Shown here in pieces: positions 1-5,713 of a stretch of 8,148 nt of DNA (position 1 is its first letter; each line of letters begins with the position of its first letter). The DNA lies in NCBI GenBank assembly GCA_947176355.1, contig CAMWQY010000115.1, positions 1-8,148 on the forward strand. Direction: 5' to 3'. The translations under genes were made by a program, and so were the position numbers. The DNA is from an uncultured Porphyromonadaceae bacterium (GTDB taxonomy: Bacteria > Bacteroidota > Bacteroidia > Bacteroidales > Muribaculaceae). The notes under the pieces were generated by a model. That model had not been told where the DNA came from, made no database searches, and saw nothing but the letters and a program-made list of their open reading frames with translations.

Positions 1-2
1 GA

Positions 3-362
3 ATAGCGGTCAAGCAAGGTTGGCATGTGTCAGTGTCAATTTCGGAGGAAAACTCTTTCTACTTCGACTTCCAGAGGCGGACGCTCGGCGGCTTGCCATT
101 CTGCTTCACCGCCGAGTTGTCGGGAGGCATTGTCGGCACACTTGTGGACGAGATCATCTCCTTCGTCGATGAACTCGACCCCGGGCGTTATGCCGATGAA
201 TGGTCAGACGCATCCGGTCAGTTTTCACCGACCCGATACCTCCAGGCCGTAGCCGATATGGACGACATCCGCACCCGTGCGTGGCTTCTTGCAGTCGATT
301 TGTCGGAACTCGCCGACAGGCAGCGAAGACTCCTTGACTTCCCGTGGTATGTCTGGAACTAA
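3..362 (+). CDS. Hypothetical protein, 5' end cut by the window edge
   Basis: This is the only convincing plus-strand gene. The frame is open to the left edge, so the true start is probably outside the window; a GTG at 27 and an internal-looking context make a start here unlikely. The readable part is about 119 residues, mixed alpha/beta in look, rich in acidic and aromatic residues, and ends in the motif FPWYVWN. I see no signal peptide, membrane segment or catalytic motif. I do not recognise a named family, although similar small proteins seem familiar from Bacteroidales conjugative elements (memory only). It is clearly more GC-rich than what follows: 37 of 60 bases are G or C in 61-120, against 25 of 60 in 421-480. 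Its stop codon overlaps the stop of the convergent minus-strand gene by two bases, with no terminator between them. No function is proposed. Confidence 0.68.
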   Translation: MAVKQGWHVSVSISEENSFYFDFQRRTLGGLPFCFTAELSGGIVGTLVDEIISFVDELDPGRYADEWSDASGQFSPTRYLQAVADMDDIRTRAWLLAVDLSELADRQRRLLDFPWYVWN

Positions 363-586
363 AGCCCAAGGTAATTGCGTATCTCCACGATGCGCAGCAG
401 GTCGTTTCCTGAAAGCCAACGTCTGCCTTTGCAGACAGTAGGCTTCGGGAAGTCAGGATTGTTATTAAAGCAATAATAGAGATATGACCGGCACACGCCG
501 AGTATTCTTGCTGACTGAGAGATTGAATATAGCGAATCCCTGCCAATATGGGATAGTCTGTCTATGACCTTTTTCTTCTTATCCAT
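359..586 (-). CDS. AlpA/MerR-like helix-turn-helix DNA-binding protein
   Basis: A 75-residue basic protein with a helix-turn-helix at about residues 20-45 (YSISQSARILGVCRSYLYY), then a PDFPKP turn, a basic wing (KGRRW) and a final helix. This order is typical of AlpA-like and HTH_17 proteins, which act as transcription activators or excision factors of prophages and islands. It is the last gene of the replication run, and its ATG lies inside the end of the preceding 76-residue gene, so translation is probably coupled. The role is inferred: it may control excision or late element genes. AlpA-like proteins are master activators in some phage satellites, but the fold is too general to assign that here. 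It could equally be a plain excisionase. Confidence 0.8.
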   Translation of the reverse strand: MDKKKKVIDRLSHIGRDSLYSISQSARILGVCRSYLYYCFNNNPDFPKPTVCKGRRWLSGNDLLRIVEIRNYLGL

Positions 587-809
587 CTTTTGAAGGATTG
601 TTATCTTGTTGTGTCTTGCGGAACTCTCTTATGAATATGTCGGTTGCCACAACAGCATCTGAGGCAGCGCACTGGGCGAGTCTGCTCCATTCGCCAACTC
701 GACTGAATGGGAAACACTGAATATCAGTGTTCCGAATATCTTGGAAGAATAGAGCCGACGCCATCTCATATCGGCGTTTCTCCCAGTCGATTTTCTTTTT
801 CCTGCTCAT
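579..809 (-). CDS. Small conserved-looking protein of unknown function
   Basis: A 76-residue ORF beginning MSRKKKIDWEKRRYEMASAL. I chose this start (809) because the longer reading upstream is only the shadow of the helicase-loader gene in another frame; an ATG two codons earlier (815) is also possible. It overlaps the end of the DnaC-like gene by 44 bases and the start of the AlpA-like gene by 8, so it fills the only gap in the operon. The basic, helical N-terminus with a WEKRRYEMA motif resembles short unknown proteins that follow replication genes in Bacteroidales elements; this is recollection, not a search. Residues 41-65 look like an amphipathic helix. There is no enzyme motif or transmembrane segment. 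The function is unknown, and a small accessory to replication or regulation is the contextual guess. Confidence 0.6.
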   Translation of the reverse strand: MSRKKKIDWEKRRYEMASALFFQDIRNTDIQCFPFSRVGEWSRLAQCAASDAVVATDIFIREFRKTQQDNNPSKDG

Positions 810-1512
810 AATCATTTTTTGTTTGATAGGTTTTTCTGAATGTTTTGCCGTGGATTTCAACGAAGTTGAACATTTCCTTGCAACGGTCGTAGATTCTCGC
901 GGAATATACCTCGGATATTTGTTCAAGTGAAAGGTTCGTGGTGGCATGTGTGAAATTTCCGTCCCGAAGGTCATATCTGCGCTGGAGAATATATTGCATG
1001 ACATTCTCATAATTGCCCCAACGACCCGTAGGGGTCGTTTCACTGCCAAGTTCATCGAAAGCCTGTCTCCGGCTGGAGATATAGGTCTGAATCGCCGAAT
1101 ATCCACCGTCCCGACTTTCGTCCGCGTATTGGGCGCAGATGTCGATCACATTTGTTATCCGGAACGAATAGGGATAGCCGTCCTCGTATGGGCGTACAAG
1201 CCTGCAGAACTCTCGGATAATAAGCAACAGCGTTGACTTCCCGGTTCCGATGTCTCCCCAAAGTAGAAGACCACGGTCAGGGTCGAGCTTTCCGGTGTAG
1301 TCCATAAGTGCCCAATGCACTATCTCATTCAGAATACTTTTCTGATCTTCTCGGATTTCATATCCGGGACAAATCTTCCGGGCGCATTCGAGGAAAAGAA
1401 ATTTTGCCCGATTAATCCTCGATAAGTCCACAGGCGGGCTTGATCGGACCTTTGCGGCGGCCTCCATTTGTCGGATTGCCTCCATAGGATCTATTCGTTC
1501 TGGCTGTTTCAT
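766..1512 (-). CDS. DnaC-like AAA+ ATPase, putative helicase loader
   Basis: A 248-residue AAA+ ATPase. Walker A is GDIGTGKST at residues 86-94, with K92 the phosphate-binding lysine. A Walker B-like AFDELG lies at 151-156 (D153, E154). A sensor-1-like TTNLS is at 191-195 and an ARIYDRC arginine-finger/box-VII region at 205-211. The layout and size match phage- and plasmid-type DnaC/IstB-like loaders, which place the replicative helicase DnaB on origin DNA. No transposase is adjacent, so an IstB role is unlikely. The gene directly follows an initiator-like gene and overlaps its end by 101 bases if it starts at 1512; starts at 1485 and 1467 would shorten the overlap to 74 or 56. The element would have to recruit the host helicase, since no DnaB is encoded in the window. 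Confidence 0.88.
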   Translation of the reverse strand: MKQPERIDPMEAIRQMEAAAKVRSSPPVDLSRINRAKFLFLECARKICPGYEIREDQKSILNEIVHWALMDYTGKLDPDRGLLLWGDIGTGKSTLLLIIREFCRLVRPYEDGYPYSFRITNVIDICAQYADESRDGGYSAIQTYISSRRQAFDELGSETTPTGRWGNYENVMQYILQRRYDLRDGNFTHATTNLSLEQISEVYSARIYDRCKEMFNFVEIHGKTFRKTYQTKNDYEQEKENRLGETPI

Positions 1513-2320
1513 TTGATGATGTATTTTTGAGCCTTAATCGGGCCCAGTTCATAAAGTGCTTTTTGAAACCGGTAAAACTTTTATGCCAATCTTCCGTTAC
1601 AAGAGTGTGCTGATAGAAGTCATCAATCAGCTGGAGTATTACCTCGATTTCGCAATGAAGTCCCATTGCCGATGCTTCAAGAGAAGCTTTTGAATTTTTA
1701 TATTCAGAAACAAACCAAAATTCTCTGGACTGTTCTTTGTCTTTGTCTTTATCTTTATCTTTATCATTGTTTGTTTTATTATAATTATTATCGGGCGGAC
1801 GGCTTGGCGTTTGCCTTAGGGTTGGAATAATGCCTGAACCTCCTGTTTCCATATCTGTCAACTCTGCCGTCAATGTCGGCGGCTGATATGGCGTTGGAGG
1901 TGCAGGTTCATCATCGAGTAATCTGAACGAATTGAATTCCGATTCAGCAGGACTTATGGACTCCGAAGTTACAGGGGCAGCTTCCATAGGTTTCTGAAAG
2001 CAGTATCTTTCAAAATCCACCACTCGTATGAATGTCACCAGTTTTACTCTATTGCAGACTATCAACCCATCACCCTCCAGTGCTTCGAGAAAAGCCTTGA
2101 CAGCACCATCGTCACTGTGCCAGTGATTACTGAGATAGGATATAGTTACCGGCCACTCCCCACGATTGACATTGACACGAATGTTGGTTCCTCCAACATA
2201 GCGGACACCTGTCTTTGTCGCAGCCCGAAACCGAATCTCCAGCCACCACTGATAACGTTGTGGCTGATCCCACAGCCAATGCGTCATATCGTCTTCGTAT
2301 ACCGGCATCCACCTTGACAT
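1412..2320 (-). CDS. Replication-initiator-like winged-helix protein (DnaD/phage Rep type)
   Basis: A 302-residue protein in three parts. Residues about 15-110 form a winged-helix region (DQPQRYQWWLEIRFRAA, later ISYLSNHWHSDDGAVKAFL), as in phage replisome organisers. Residues 112-198 are a low-complexity Pro/Asn/Asp-Lys linker. Residues 199-265 are a helical domain (EFWFVSEYKNSK to FKKHFMNWARLRL), like the C-terminal domain of Bacteroidales Rep-like proteins (I believe DUF7833). The tail is basic. Such proteins bind the origin and hand over to a DnaC-type loader, and a loader gene follows at once. The linker is encoded by five tandem hexamers next to an AT-rich run, as in phage initiators whose origin lies inside the gene. 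It starts 4 bases after the preceding small HTH gene. The initiator role rests on architecture and neighbours. Confidence 0.78.
   Translation of the reverse strand: MSRWMPVYEDDMTHWLWDQPQRYQWWLEIRFRAATKTGVRYVGGTNIRVNVNRGEWPVTISYLSNHWHSDDGAVKAFLEALEGDGLIVCNRVKLVTFIRVVDFERYCFQKPMEAAPVTSESISPAESEFNSFRLLDDEPAPPTPYQPPTLTAELTDMETGGSGIIPTLRQTPSRPPDNNYNKTNNDKDKDKDKDKEQSREFWFVSEYKNSKASLEASAMGLHCEIEVILQLIDDFYQHTLVTEDWHKSFTGFKKHFMNWARLRLKNTSSNETARTNRSYGGNPTNGGRRKGPIKPACGLIED
1736..1765 (-). repeat. Five tandem hexamers (GATAAA x3, GACAAA x2) inside the initiator gene
   Basis: On the minus strand the run reads GATAAA three times and then GACAAA twice, encoding five Asp-Lys pairs (residues 186-195). The next bases downstream in the plus direction are very AT-rich: only 8 of the 50 bases in 1741-1790 are G or C. 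The pattern suggests an in-gene origin with short iterons and an unwinding region. It could also be only a flexible charged linker maintained by slippage. Confidence 0.9.
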
Positions 2321-2324
2321 TATT

Positions 2325-2531
2325 TTATACCTTTATATGGAAGTAGCGGATCAACTCGCTACCTTGGAATTTCATCATTCTTGTTTTCTCATCTATCACA
2401 TAGCCCAGAGGCTTGTTTTTATCCGAAACCTTTGATAACAGGAAGGCTCTTGAATAGCCTAATGTCTTCATTATATCTCTTACTGAATACAGTTTTGACG
2501 GAGAGATATTCCGGTAAGTCGTCTTTTTCAT
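2325..2531 (-). CDS. Small helix-turn-helix protein, first gene of the replication operon
   Basis: A 68-residue basic protein. Residues 14-35 (LYSVRDIMKTLGYSRAFLLSKV) form a MerR/HTH_17-like helix-turn-helix. A variable loop and a KFQGSELIRYF segment follow, matching the wing and last helix of these domains. The length is normal for stand-alone Bacteroidales mobile-element HTH proteins. Its stop is 4 bases from the initiator start, so the two are almost certainly co-transcribed. It may repress or activate the replication operon or act as an accessory origin-binding or excision factor; nothing in the sequence separates these. A gene-free region of about 195 bases lies upstream and should contain its promoter, but I find no TAnnTTTG box there on this strand. 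Confidence 0.78.
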   Translation of the reverse strand: MKKTTYRNISPSKLYSVRDIMKTLGYSRAFLLSKVSDKNKPLGYVIDEKTRMMKFQGSELIRYFHIKV

Positions 2532-2726
2532 AGTTCTCTACGAATTATGCCTTCCCTATAGGGGAACAAGCGGTTAATACTCGCTCCGCTCTGGTGGGCA
2601 GCGACCTACACATGCAGCTTTTACATATACTTATACGATCCGGAATATATGCGTCAAGTCTGTCCATGGGTGGAGCCATGTCTATTTATACATAAAACCA
2701 AAGCAGTTAGGTTTAGGCGGTTGCAC
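2532..2726. promoter_or_regulatory. Intergenic control region upstream of the replication operon
   Basis: This 195-base gap separates the two HTH genes. It contains a 10-bp perfect palindrome CCCTATAGGG at 2554-2563, flanked by TT and GAA so that it looks like TTCCC-TATAG-GGGAA, and a small 5-bp hairpin (CATGG 2665-2669, CCATG 2676-2680). On the minus strand TTGACG followed after 16 bases by TATAAG (about 2628-2655) resembles a sigma-70 type promoter, but the Bacteroides -7 consensus is missing. The palindrome is about 23-32 bases before the ATG at 2531, so it could be an operator or leader element. No ORF here is convincing. Confidence 0.4.
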
Positions 2727-3047
2727 TTATGGTTCTTCATCGAATTTCTGATTAAGGACTTTCTTTATATCCGACATCTTGTAAAGAGGAGTCTTGCCGA
2801 TCTTGACCGGCACAAGATAGCCCTCCTTTTCCCATCGTAAGAGAGTGCTGTAAGAGCGGTTGAATATACGAATGGCATCTTCCCTGGTTACTGTCGCCAT
2901 CTCGTCATTATATGCACGTCTTTCATCTTCCGATTCTCTCATTATTCGGACAAATTCCCTGAAGGCATCCTTCATATCGGAGGCACCAACTACAAGGTAA
3001 ACTCCATTGTTTGCCCCGAGAATCGAGTTCATAATTTCTACTGCCAT
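2727..3047 (-). CDS. Bacteroides-type helix-turn-helix protein, excisionase-like
   Basis: A 106-residue protein with the two-part build of the common Bacteroidales mobile-element HTH family. The N-terminal half (GVYLVVGASDMKDAFREFVRIM) probably dimerises. The C-terminal MerR-like winged helix at about residues 50-100 includes TREDAIRIFNRSYSTLLRWE, then EGYLVPVKIGKTPLYKMSDI. The LRWEKEGYLVPV core is highly typical of the family. A shorter start at M50 is possible, but the N-terminal part fits the family, so I keep the full length. Relatives work as excisionase-type directionality factors or transcription regulators in integrative elements; which role applies here is inferred only from position, between the regulatory and replication modules. 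A -7 box and a 22-bp palindrome sit just upstream, suggesting its expression is controlled. Confidence 0.85.
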   Translation of the reverse strand: MAVEIMNSILGANNGVYLVVGASDMKDAFREFVRIMRESEDERRAYNDEMATVTREDAIRIFNRSYSTLLRWEKEGYLVPVKIGKTPLYKMSDIKKVLNQKFDEEP

Positions 3048-3071
3048 AACTATTTCGTTTTAATTACGGCA

Positions 3072-3101
3072 CAAAATTAGGACCCTGTACGTACAGAGTC
3101 C
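3072..3101 (-). promoter_or_regulatory. -7 promoter box with adjoining 22-bp palindromic operator
   Basis: On the minus strand TAATTTTG (3079-3072) matches the Bacteroides -7 consensus TAnnTTTG, about 25 bases before the ATG of the excisionase-like gene. Directly upstream, 3080-3101 is a 22-bp palindrome with one mismatched pair (3084/3097) and a perfect 12-bp core CTGTACGTACAG. It occupies the spacer where RNA polymerase would contact DNA. There is no TTG at the usual -33 distance, so the promoter may be weak or need an activator bound to the palindrome. Confidence 0.62.
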
Positions 3102-3119
3102 CTTTATCTTTACTACTTG

Positions 3120-3137
3120 TTGCTTTAATTAAAGCAA
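3120..3137. repeat. 18-bp perfect palindrome upstream of the excisionase-like gene
   Basis: TTGCTTTAATTAAAGCAA is an exact inverted repeat with no loop. Lacking a GC-rich stem and a U tract, it is a poor terminator. A dimeric regulator could bind it. It lies 18 bases beyond the 22-bp palindrome, in the gap between the unknown 245-residue gene and the HTH gene. Confidence 0.6.
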
Positions 3138-3185
3138 ATAAAGCTATCTAAGTGGTTTTCCTTAGTATGGAATGAAAGAATACGG

Positions 3186-3923
3186 TTATTTCCTCAATAA
3201 TTCTTCTTCCATTCTCTCTAATCTCTTGCTATACGAAATTTCGTCAGATCTGTTCGCAATCAATTCTGTCAAACTTTGTTCGGAGCTTTTCATGCCAAGT
3301 TCCCTGATTATGGATTTACGGTATGGCTGTCGGCTGAGCAAGCCATGTTTGTACGCCAGACTGATTAGACGGGATATGTCCGCACCCTCGGAATTCATAT
3401 TGCTGATAATGGTCTTCAGACGGTCAAAGATTATCTCTTTTGTTAAATGTGGATATTCGGGATTCTCGATAATATCATATCTGATACTCCTATACTTTTC
3501 ACCGGGTTTACCATAGGTAGTGTTGTAACCCTCCGGGTCATTGTCTGCTTCCGGATCTTTTTCACGTCCCGGCACAATGAATTTAGGGAACAGTTCCTCG
3601 ATAACAGGACGCCATACGATCTCTATCAGCTCAAAGATATTCCTTGCTTCATCAAGCGTCTCCTGTGAGCATTTGCCGTCGCGATTGTCCACATACCAAT
3701 CTGAATAGCTGGTCAGAGAGGCGTATAACTCCTCTGTATAGAACTCAGTAGCCTTATCCCGGATACCTGCCCTTATATCCCGTTCAAAGTCCAAGTGCCT
3801 CTCCCTTAGAAAAGACGAGAGCTTTCTAAGGGTCGTAAGGGAAACCTCACAAATGTTGCACTCATAGAGTGATAGTTCGGCAGACAGGCAGCCGATTGTA
3901 TGATTAATTTCTATTAGATCCAT
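3186..3923 (-). CDS. Hypothetical protein of 245 residues, unknown function
   Basis: A soluble-looking, strongly helical and charged protein. Residues 28-75 form long helices, 95-118 contain a hydrophobic stretch (FELIEIVWRPVIEELFPKFIV), and 120-145 are a charged, glycine-containing loop. Residues 160-215 are helical again (KEIIFDRLKTIISNM to YRKSIIRELG), with a Lys/Glu-rich, possibly coiled-coil end. There is no signal peptide, membrane segment, metal motif or nucleotide-binding motif. I do not recognise the family; the C-terminal helices vaguely recall small helical proteins of Bacteroidales conjugative elements, too weakly to name. It starts 63 bases after the PIN gene on the same strand with no clear promoter or terminator between, so it may be a third gene of that operon. 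It could be cargo, a defence accessory or an element regulator. Confidence 0.8.
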   Translation of the reverse strand: MDLIEINHTIGCLSAELSLYECNICEVSLTTLRKLSSFLRERHLDFERDIRAGIRDKATEFYTEELYASLTSYSDWYVDNRDGKCSQETLDEARNIFELIEIVWRPVIEELFPKFIVPGREKDPEADNDPEGYNTTYGKPGEKYRSIRYDIIENPEYPHLTKEIIFDRLKTIISNMNSEGADISRLISLAYKHGLLSRQPYRKSIIRELGMKSSEQSLTELIANRSDEISYSKRLERMEEELLRK

Positions 3924-3986
3924 ATCATGATGCGATGCTCATTTCAATGTATGAAACAATCTAATTTGAAAAAAGTATGTATCGGA

Positions 3987-4496
3987 CTACTGACTTTTAC
4001 TCCAGTTGTTGATTCGTTTCTCAATCTCAGCTTTCGGTAATCGGACATTTATGGCAACCAATTCCCGGAGTTTAGCGGCTGCCTGCTGAGAAGGAATAAT
4101 ATTGTTTGCAACCAGCTCGTCAAATATAAACAGAACGCCTCTTACCGACACATTACTTGCCTCGGCATATCTGCGGAGTTGTCTGTCGCCAGTGAGTAAG
4201 GTAGCGGTATGTTTACGGGCATAATAGCAAACGGAACAATCAGGGATAGAAATATTCCCGGGTACGGAGGAATATTCAGTAATTATCTCTCCAAGTTCTT
4301 CCACATCAAAACTCTCTATCTTTATTTTCCCTTCTGTCGCGAGTGCCGACAATGCCTCTGACTGTTCCGGGTCTGTAATTTCCGCTATGACGAAATCAAC
4401 AGTCCGGACATCGTATGGAAGCTCACATAACGCTTCTAGCAAACCGATTGAATGCAGGTCAATGAAGATATTTGTGTCGTTGACGATTATCTCCAT
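3987..4496 (-). CDS. PIN-domain protein, putative toxin RNase (VapC/DUF3368-like)
   Basis: A 169-residue PIN domain, the fold of VapC-type Mg2+/Mn2+-dependent RNases. The four acidic positions expected in the active site are present: D7 in VNDTNIFIDL, E39 in FVIAEI, D86 in ISIPDCS, and D104 in LLTGDRQLRRYAE. The spacing and the IPDCSVCYYARK plus TGDRQLR pattern resemble the DUF3368 group. The domain is complete, and the extra C-terminal helices (135-169) are basic. Its ATG is 4 bases after the stop of the XRE-ImmA gene, in the usual antitoxin-then-toxin order, so the pair is probably translated together from the promoter at 5579-5608. It most likely cleaves an RNA when freed from its partner. 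The target is unknown, and toxicity is inferred from family and layout. Confidence 0.87.
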   Translation of the reverse strand: MEIIVNDTNIFIDLHSIGLLEALCELPYDVRTVDFVIAEITDPEQSEALSALATEGKIKIESFDVEELGEIITEYSSVPGNISIPDCSVCYYARKHTATLLTGDRQLRRYAEASNVSVRGVLFIFDELVANNIIPSQQAAAKLRELVAINVRLPKAEIEKRINNWSKSQ

Positions 4497-4500
4497 TGAC

Positions 4501-5559
4501 TCATACTAATTGAAGATTCGACTTTATCCTATCTACCGAAGTATTGAGCAACACGGCGGCTTTTGAGAACGTGATGGCTTCATCTGCTAACGCACGGTAA
4601 ACCATACGGGCGAAACGTCCGGATCGCTCCAGTTCCACACGGGATTTTTCAACCAAGGCACGGAAATCAGGCATAGTGCTTTTCTTTTTCTGAAATCCTG
4701 AATACCTGCGGTCGGTTATCACGCCGTGTTCGCGCAAGGACAGCATTATGTCATCGACGGATATGCCGAACTGACGCTGAATGTCGGTAAGTTCCGACAG
4801 GGAAATGTCATGCCGGTTTTTACCCATTTTTGCAGTCAGCACCCTCGATGGCAGCAGCATCTCGGATGCGAAGCCATTACAAATAGCCTCGACAGCTTTT
4901 GCAGGCAGTCCGTCCGGAGTCACGAGCAACAGATGTCCTAACTCATGAAGCGCGGTATATCGTTTGCGCTCAGTCGTGAAGTTTCCGTTGACCACGATAA
5001 GGGGTATTTGACCATTGGCATAACCGCTTAATCCGTCAAAGTCACTGTTCTCTGCCAATTCAATGACTTTGATTCCGTTGTCTTCCAGCACCTCAATCAC
5101 ATTGGAAATGCCGTCATTCCCTAATCCTAAGAGCGTGCGTATCTCTCCGGCGAAAATCCTTGCGTCCTCGATGTTTCTGACATCCTTACGGGGGAGTGTA
5201 AATCTTATTGAAGAATCTGACAACTGTTCTATCTCCAGATACCGCTCCAGCTCCTCCCTTACACGCTCTTTGACGGCAACAGCCATTTTTTCGGTGAATC
5301 CCGGTTTCTTCCGGAACTCCACCTTGTCAACTTCCACAGTAAAGGGACGATAGAAATAATCAATCTTTACGCCCAATGCTCCGGCAAGGGCTATCAGCAC
5401 ACGGCTGTCAGGCTTCATAAGGCCCTTCTCATACTTGTTTATCGCCTGACGGGTTACGGACGAGCTAAGAGACTGGGAGAGCTTTTCTAAAGAGAAGCCT
5501 CTCATCAGCCTTGCCTGTCGGAGTCGGCGAGGAAATATATCAGTGGTGTTATTAGTCAT
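4501..5559 (-). CDS. XRE helix-turn-helix / ImmA-IrrE zinc-protease fusion with antitoxin-like tail
   Basis: A 352-residue fusion in three parts. Residues 11-70 are an XRE/Cro-type helix-turn-helix (LRQARLMRGFSLEKLSQSLS, then AINKYEKGLMKPDSRVLIALA). Residues 150-285 are an ImmA/IrrE (COG2856) metallopeptidase with HELGH at 205-209; E224 or E233 in VEAICNGFASEMLLP is the likely third zinc ligand. Residues 312-350 (RFARMVYRALADEAITFSKA and following) resemble UPF0175, the antitoxin family that commonly partners PIN proteins of the DUF3368 type. In phages and ICEs, ImmA proteases cut XRE repressors to switch on excision; here both activities sit in one chain. It probably represses its own promoter, which lies in a 13-bp inverted repeat, and neutralises the PIN protein encoded 4 bases downstream. 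The domains are seen; the antitoxin role and self-cleavage are inferred. Confidence 0.9.
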   Translation of the reverse strand: MTNNTTDIFPRRLRQARLMRGFSLEKLSQSLSSSVTRQAINKYEKGLMKPDSRVLIALAGALGVKIDYFYRPFTVEVDKVEFRKKPGFTEKMAVAVKERVREELERYLEIEQLSDSSIRFTLPRKDVRNIEDARIFAGEIRTLLGLGNDGISNVIEVLEDNGIKVIELAENSDFDGLSGYANGQIPLIVVNGNFTTERKRYTALHELGHLLLVTPDGLPAKAVEAICNGFASEMLLPSRVLTAKMGKNRHDISLSELTDIQRQFGISVDDIMLSLREHGVITDRRYSGFQKKKSTMPDFRALVEKSRVELERSGRFARMVYRALADEAITFSKAAVLLNTSVDRIKSNLQLV

Positions 5560-5568
5560 ATCGTTTTG

Positions 5569-5614
5569 TTTCGGTTGACAAAGATAATAAAAATATTTTG
5601 ATTGTCAACCGAAA
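5569..5614. repeat. 13-bp perfect inverted repeat, candidate operator of the XRE-ImmA/PIN operon
   Basis: The left arm TTTCGGTTGACAA (5569-5581) and right arm TTGTCAACCGAAA (5602-5614) are exact reverse complements, separated by 20 AT-rich bases. Arm centres are 33 bases apart, about three helical turns, so two XRE dimers or one looped pair could bind the same DNA face. Each arm overlaps one promoter box. Confidence 0.85.
5579..5608 (-). promoter_or_regulatory. Bacteroides-consensus promoter of the XRE-ImmA/PIN operon
   Basis: On the minus strand TTG (5608-5606), 19 bases and TATCTTTG (5586-5579) match the Bacteroides TTG/TAnnTTTG consensus exactly. The expected transcription start is about 13 bases before the ATG at 5559, giving a very short leader. 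Both boxes lie in the arms of the 13-bp inverted repeat, so a bound repressor would block polymerase at both contacts. Confidence 0.82.
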
Positions 5615-5650
5615 TAAGCTAAGAAAATGTGTAGTGGGGTGTAAAAAAGT

Positions 5651-5677
5651 AAAAGTGCGACATTGCGTCGCACTTTT
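5651..5677 (-). terminator. Hairpin terminator behind the integrase gene
   Basis: An 11-bp perfect stem (AAAAGTGCGAC, loop ATTGC, GTCGCACTTTT) lies 37 bases past the integrase stop. On the minus strand the stem is followed by a T-rich tail, and the plus strand also ends in TTTTT, so it could work both ways. It separates integrase transcription from the XRE-ImmA promoter, making them independently controlled units. Confidence 0.85.
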
Positions 5678-5713
5678 TATGACAACTTTTGTGATTGAAA
5701 ATGGATTGGATTG

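Noticed and set aside
25..252. ATG at 25 as a start of a 75-residue plus-strand protein
   Set aside because: The frame gives a Ser/Arg/Pro-rich shadow; the overlapping frame open to the window edge has normal protein composition.
154..546. 130-residue minus-strand frame overlapping the left-edge gene
   Set aside because: Low-complexity Arg/Thr/Cys-rich translation with no family look; it runs antisense to the better plus-strand frame and across the AlpA-like gene.
810..1106. Upstream part of the long frame that contains the 76-residue gene
   Set aside because: This part is a shadow of the DnaC-like gene in another frame; only the last 76 codons look coding.
946..1236. 96-residue plus-strand frame
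   Set aside because: Lies wholly antisense to the DnaC-like ATPase, whose Walker motifs fix the real strand.
3150..3167. CTAAG/CTTAG hairpin as terminator of the unknown 245-residue gene
   Set aside because: The stem is short, AT-rich and bulged, and no run of T follows on the minus strand.
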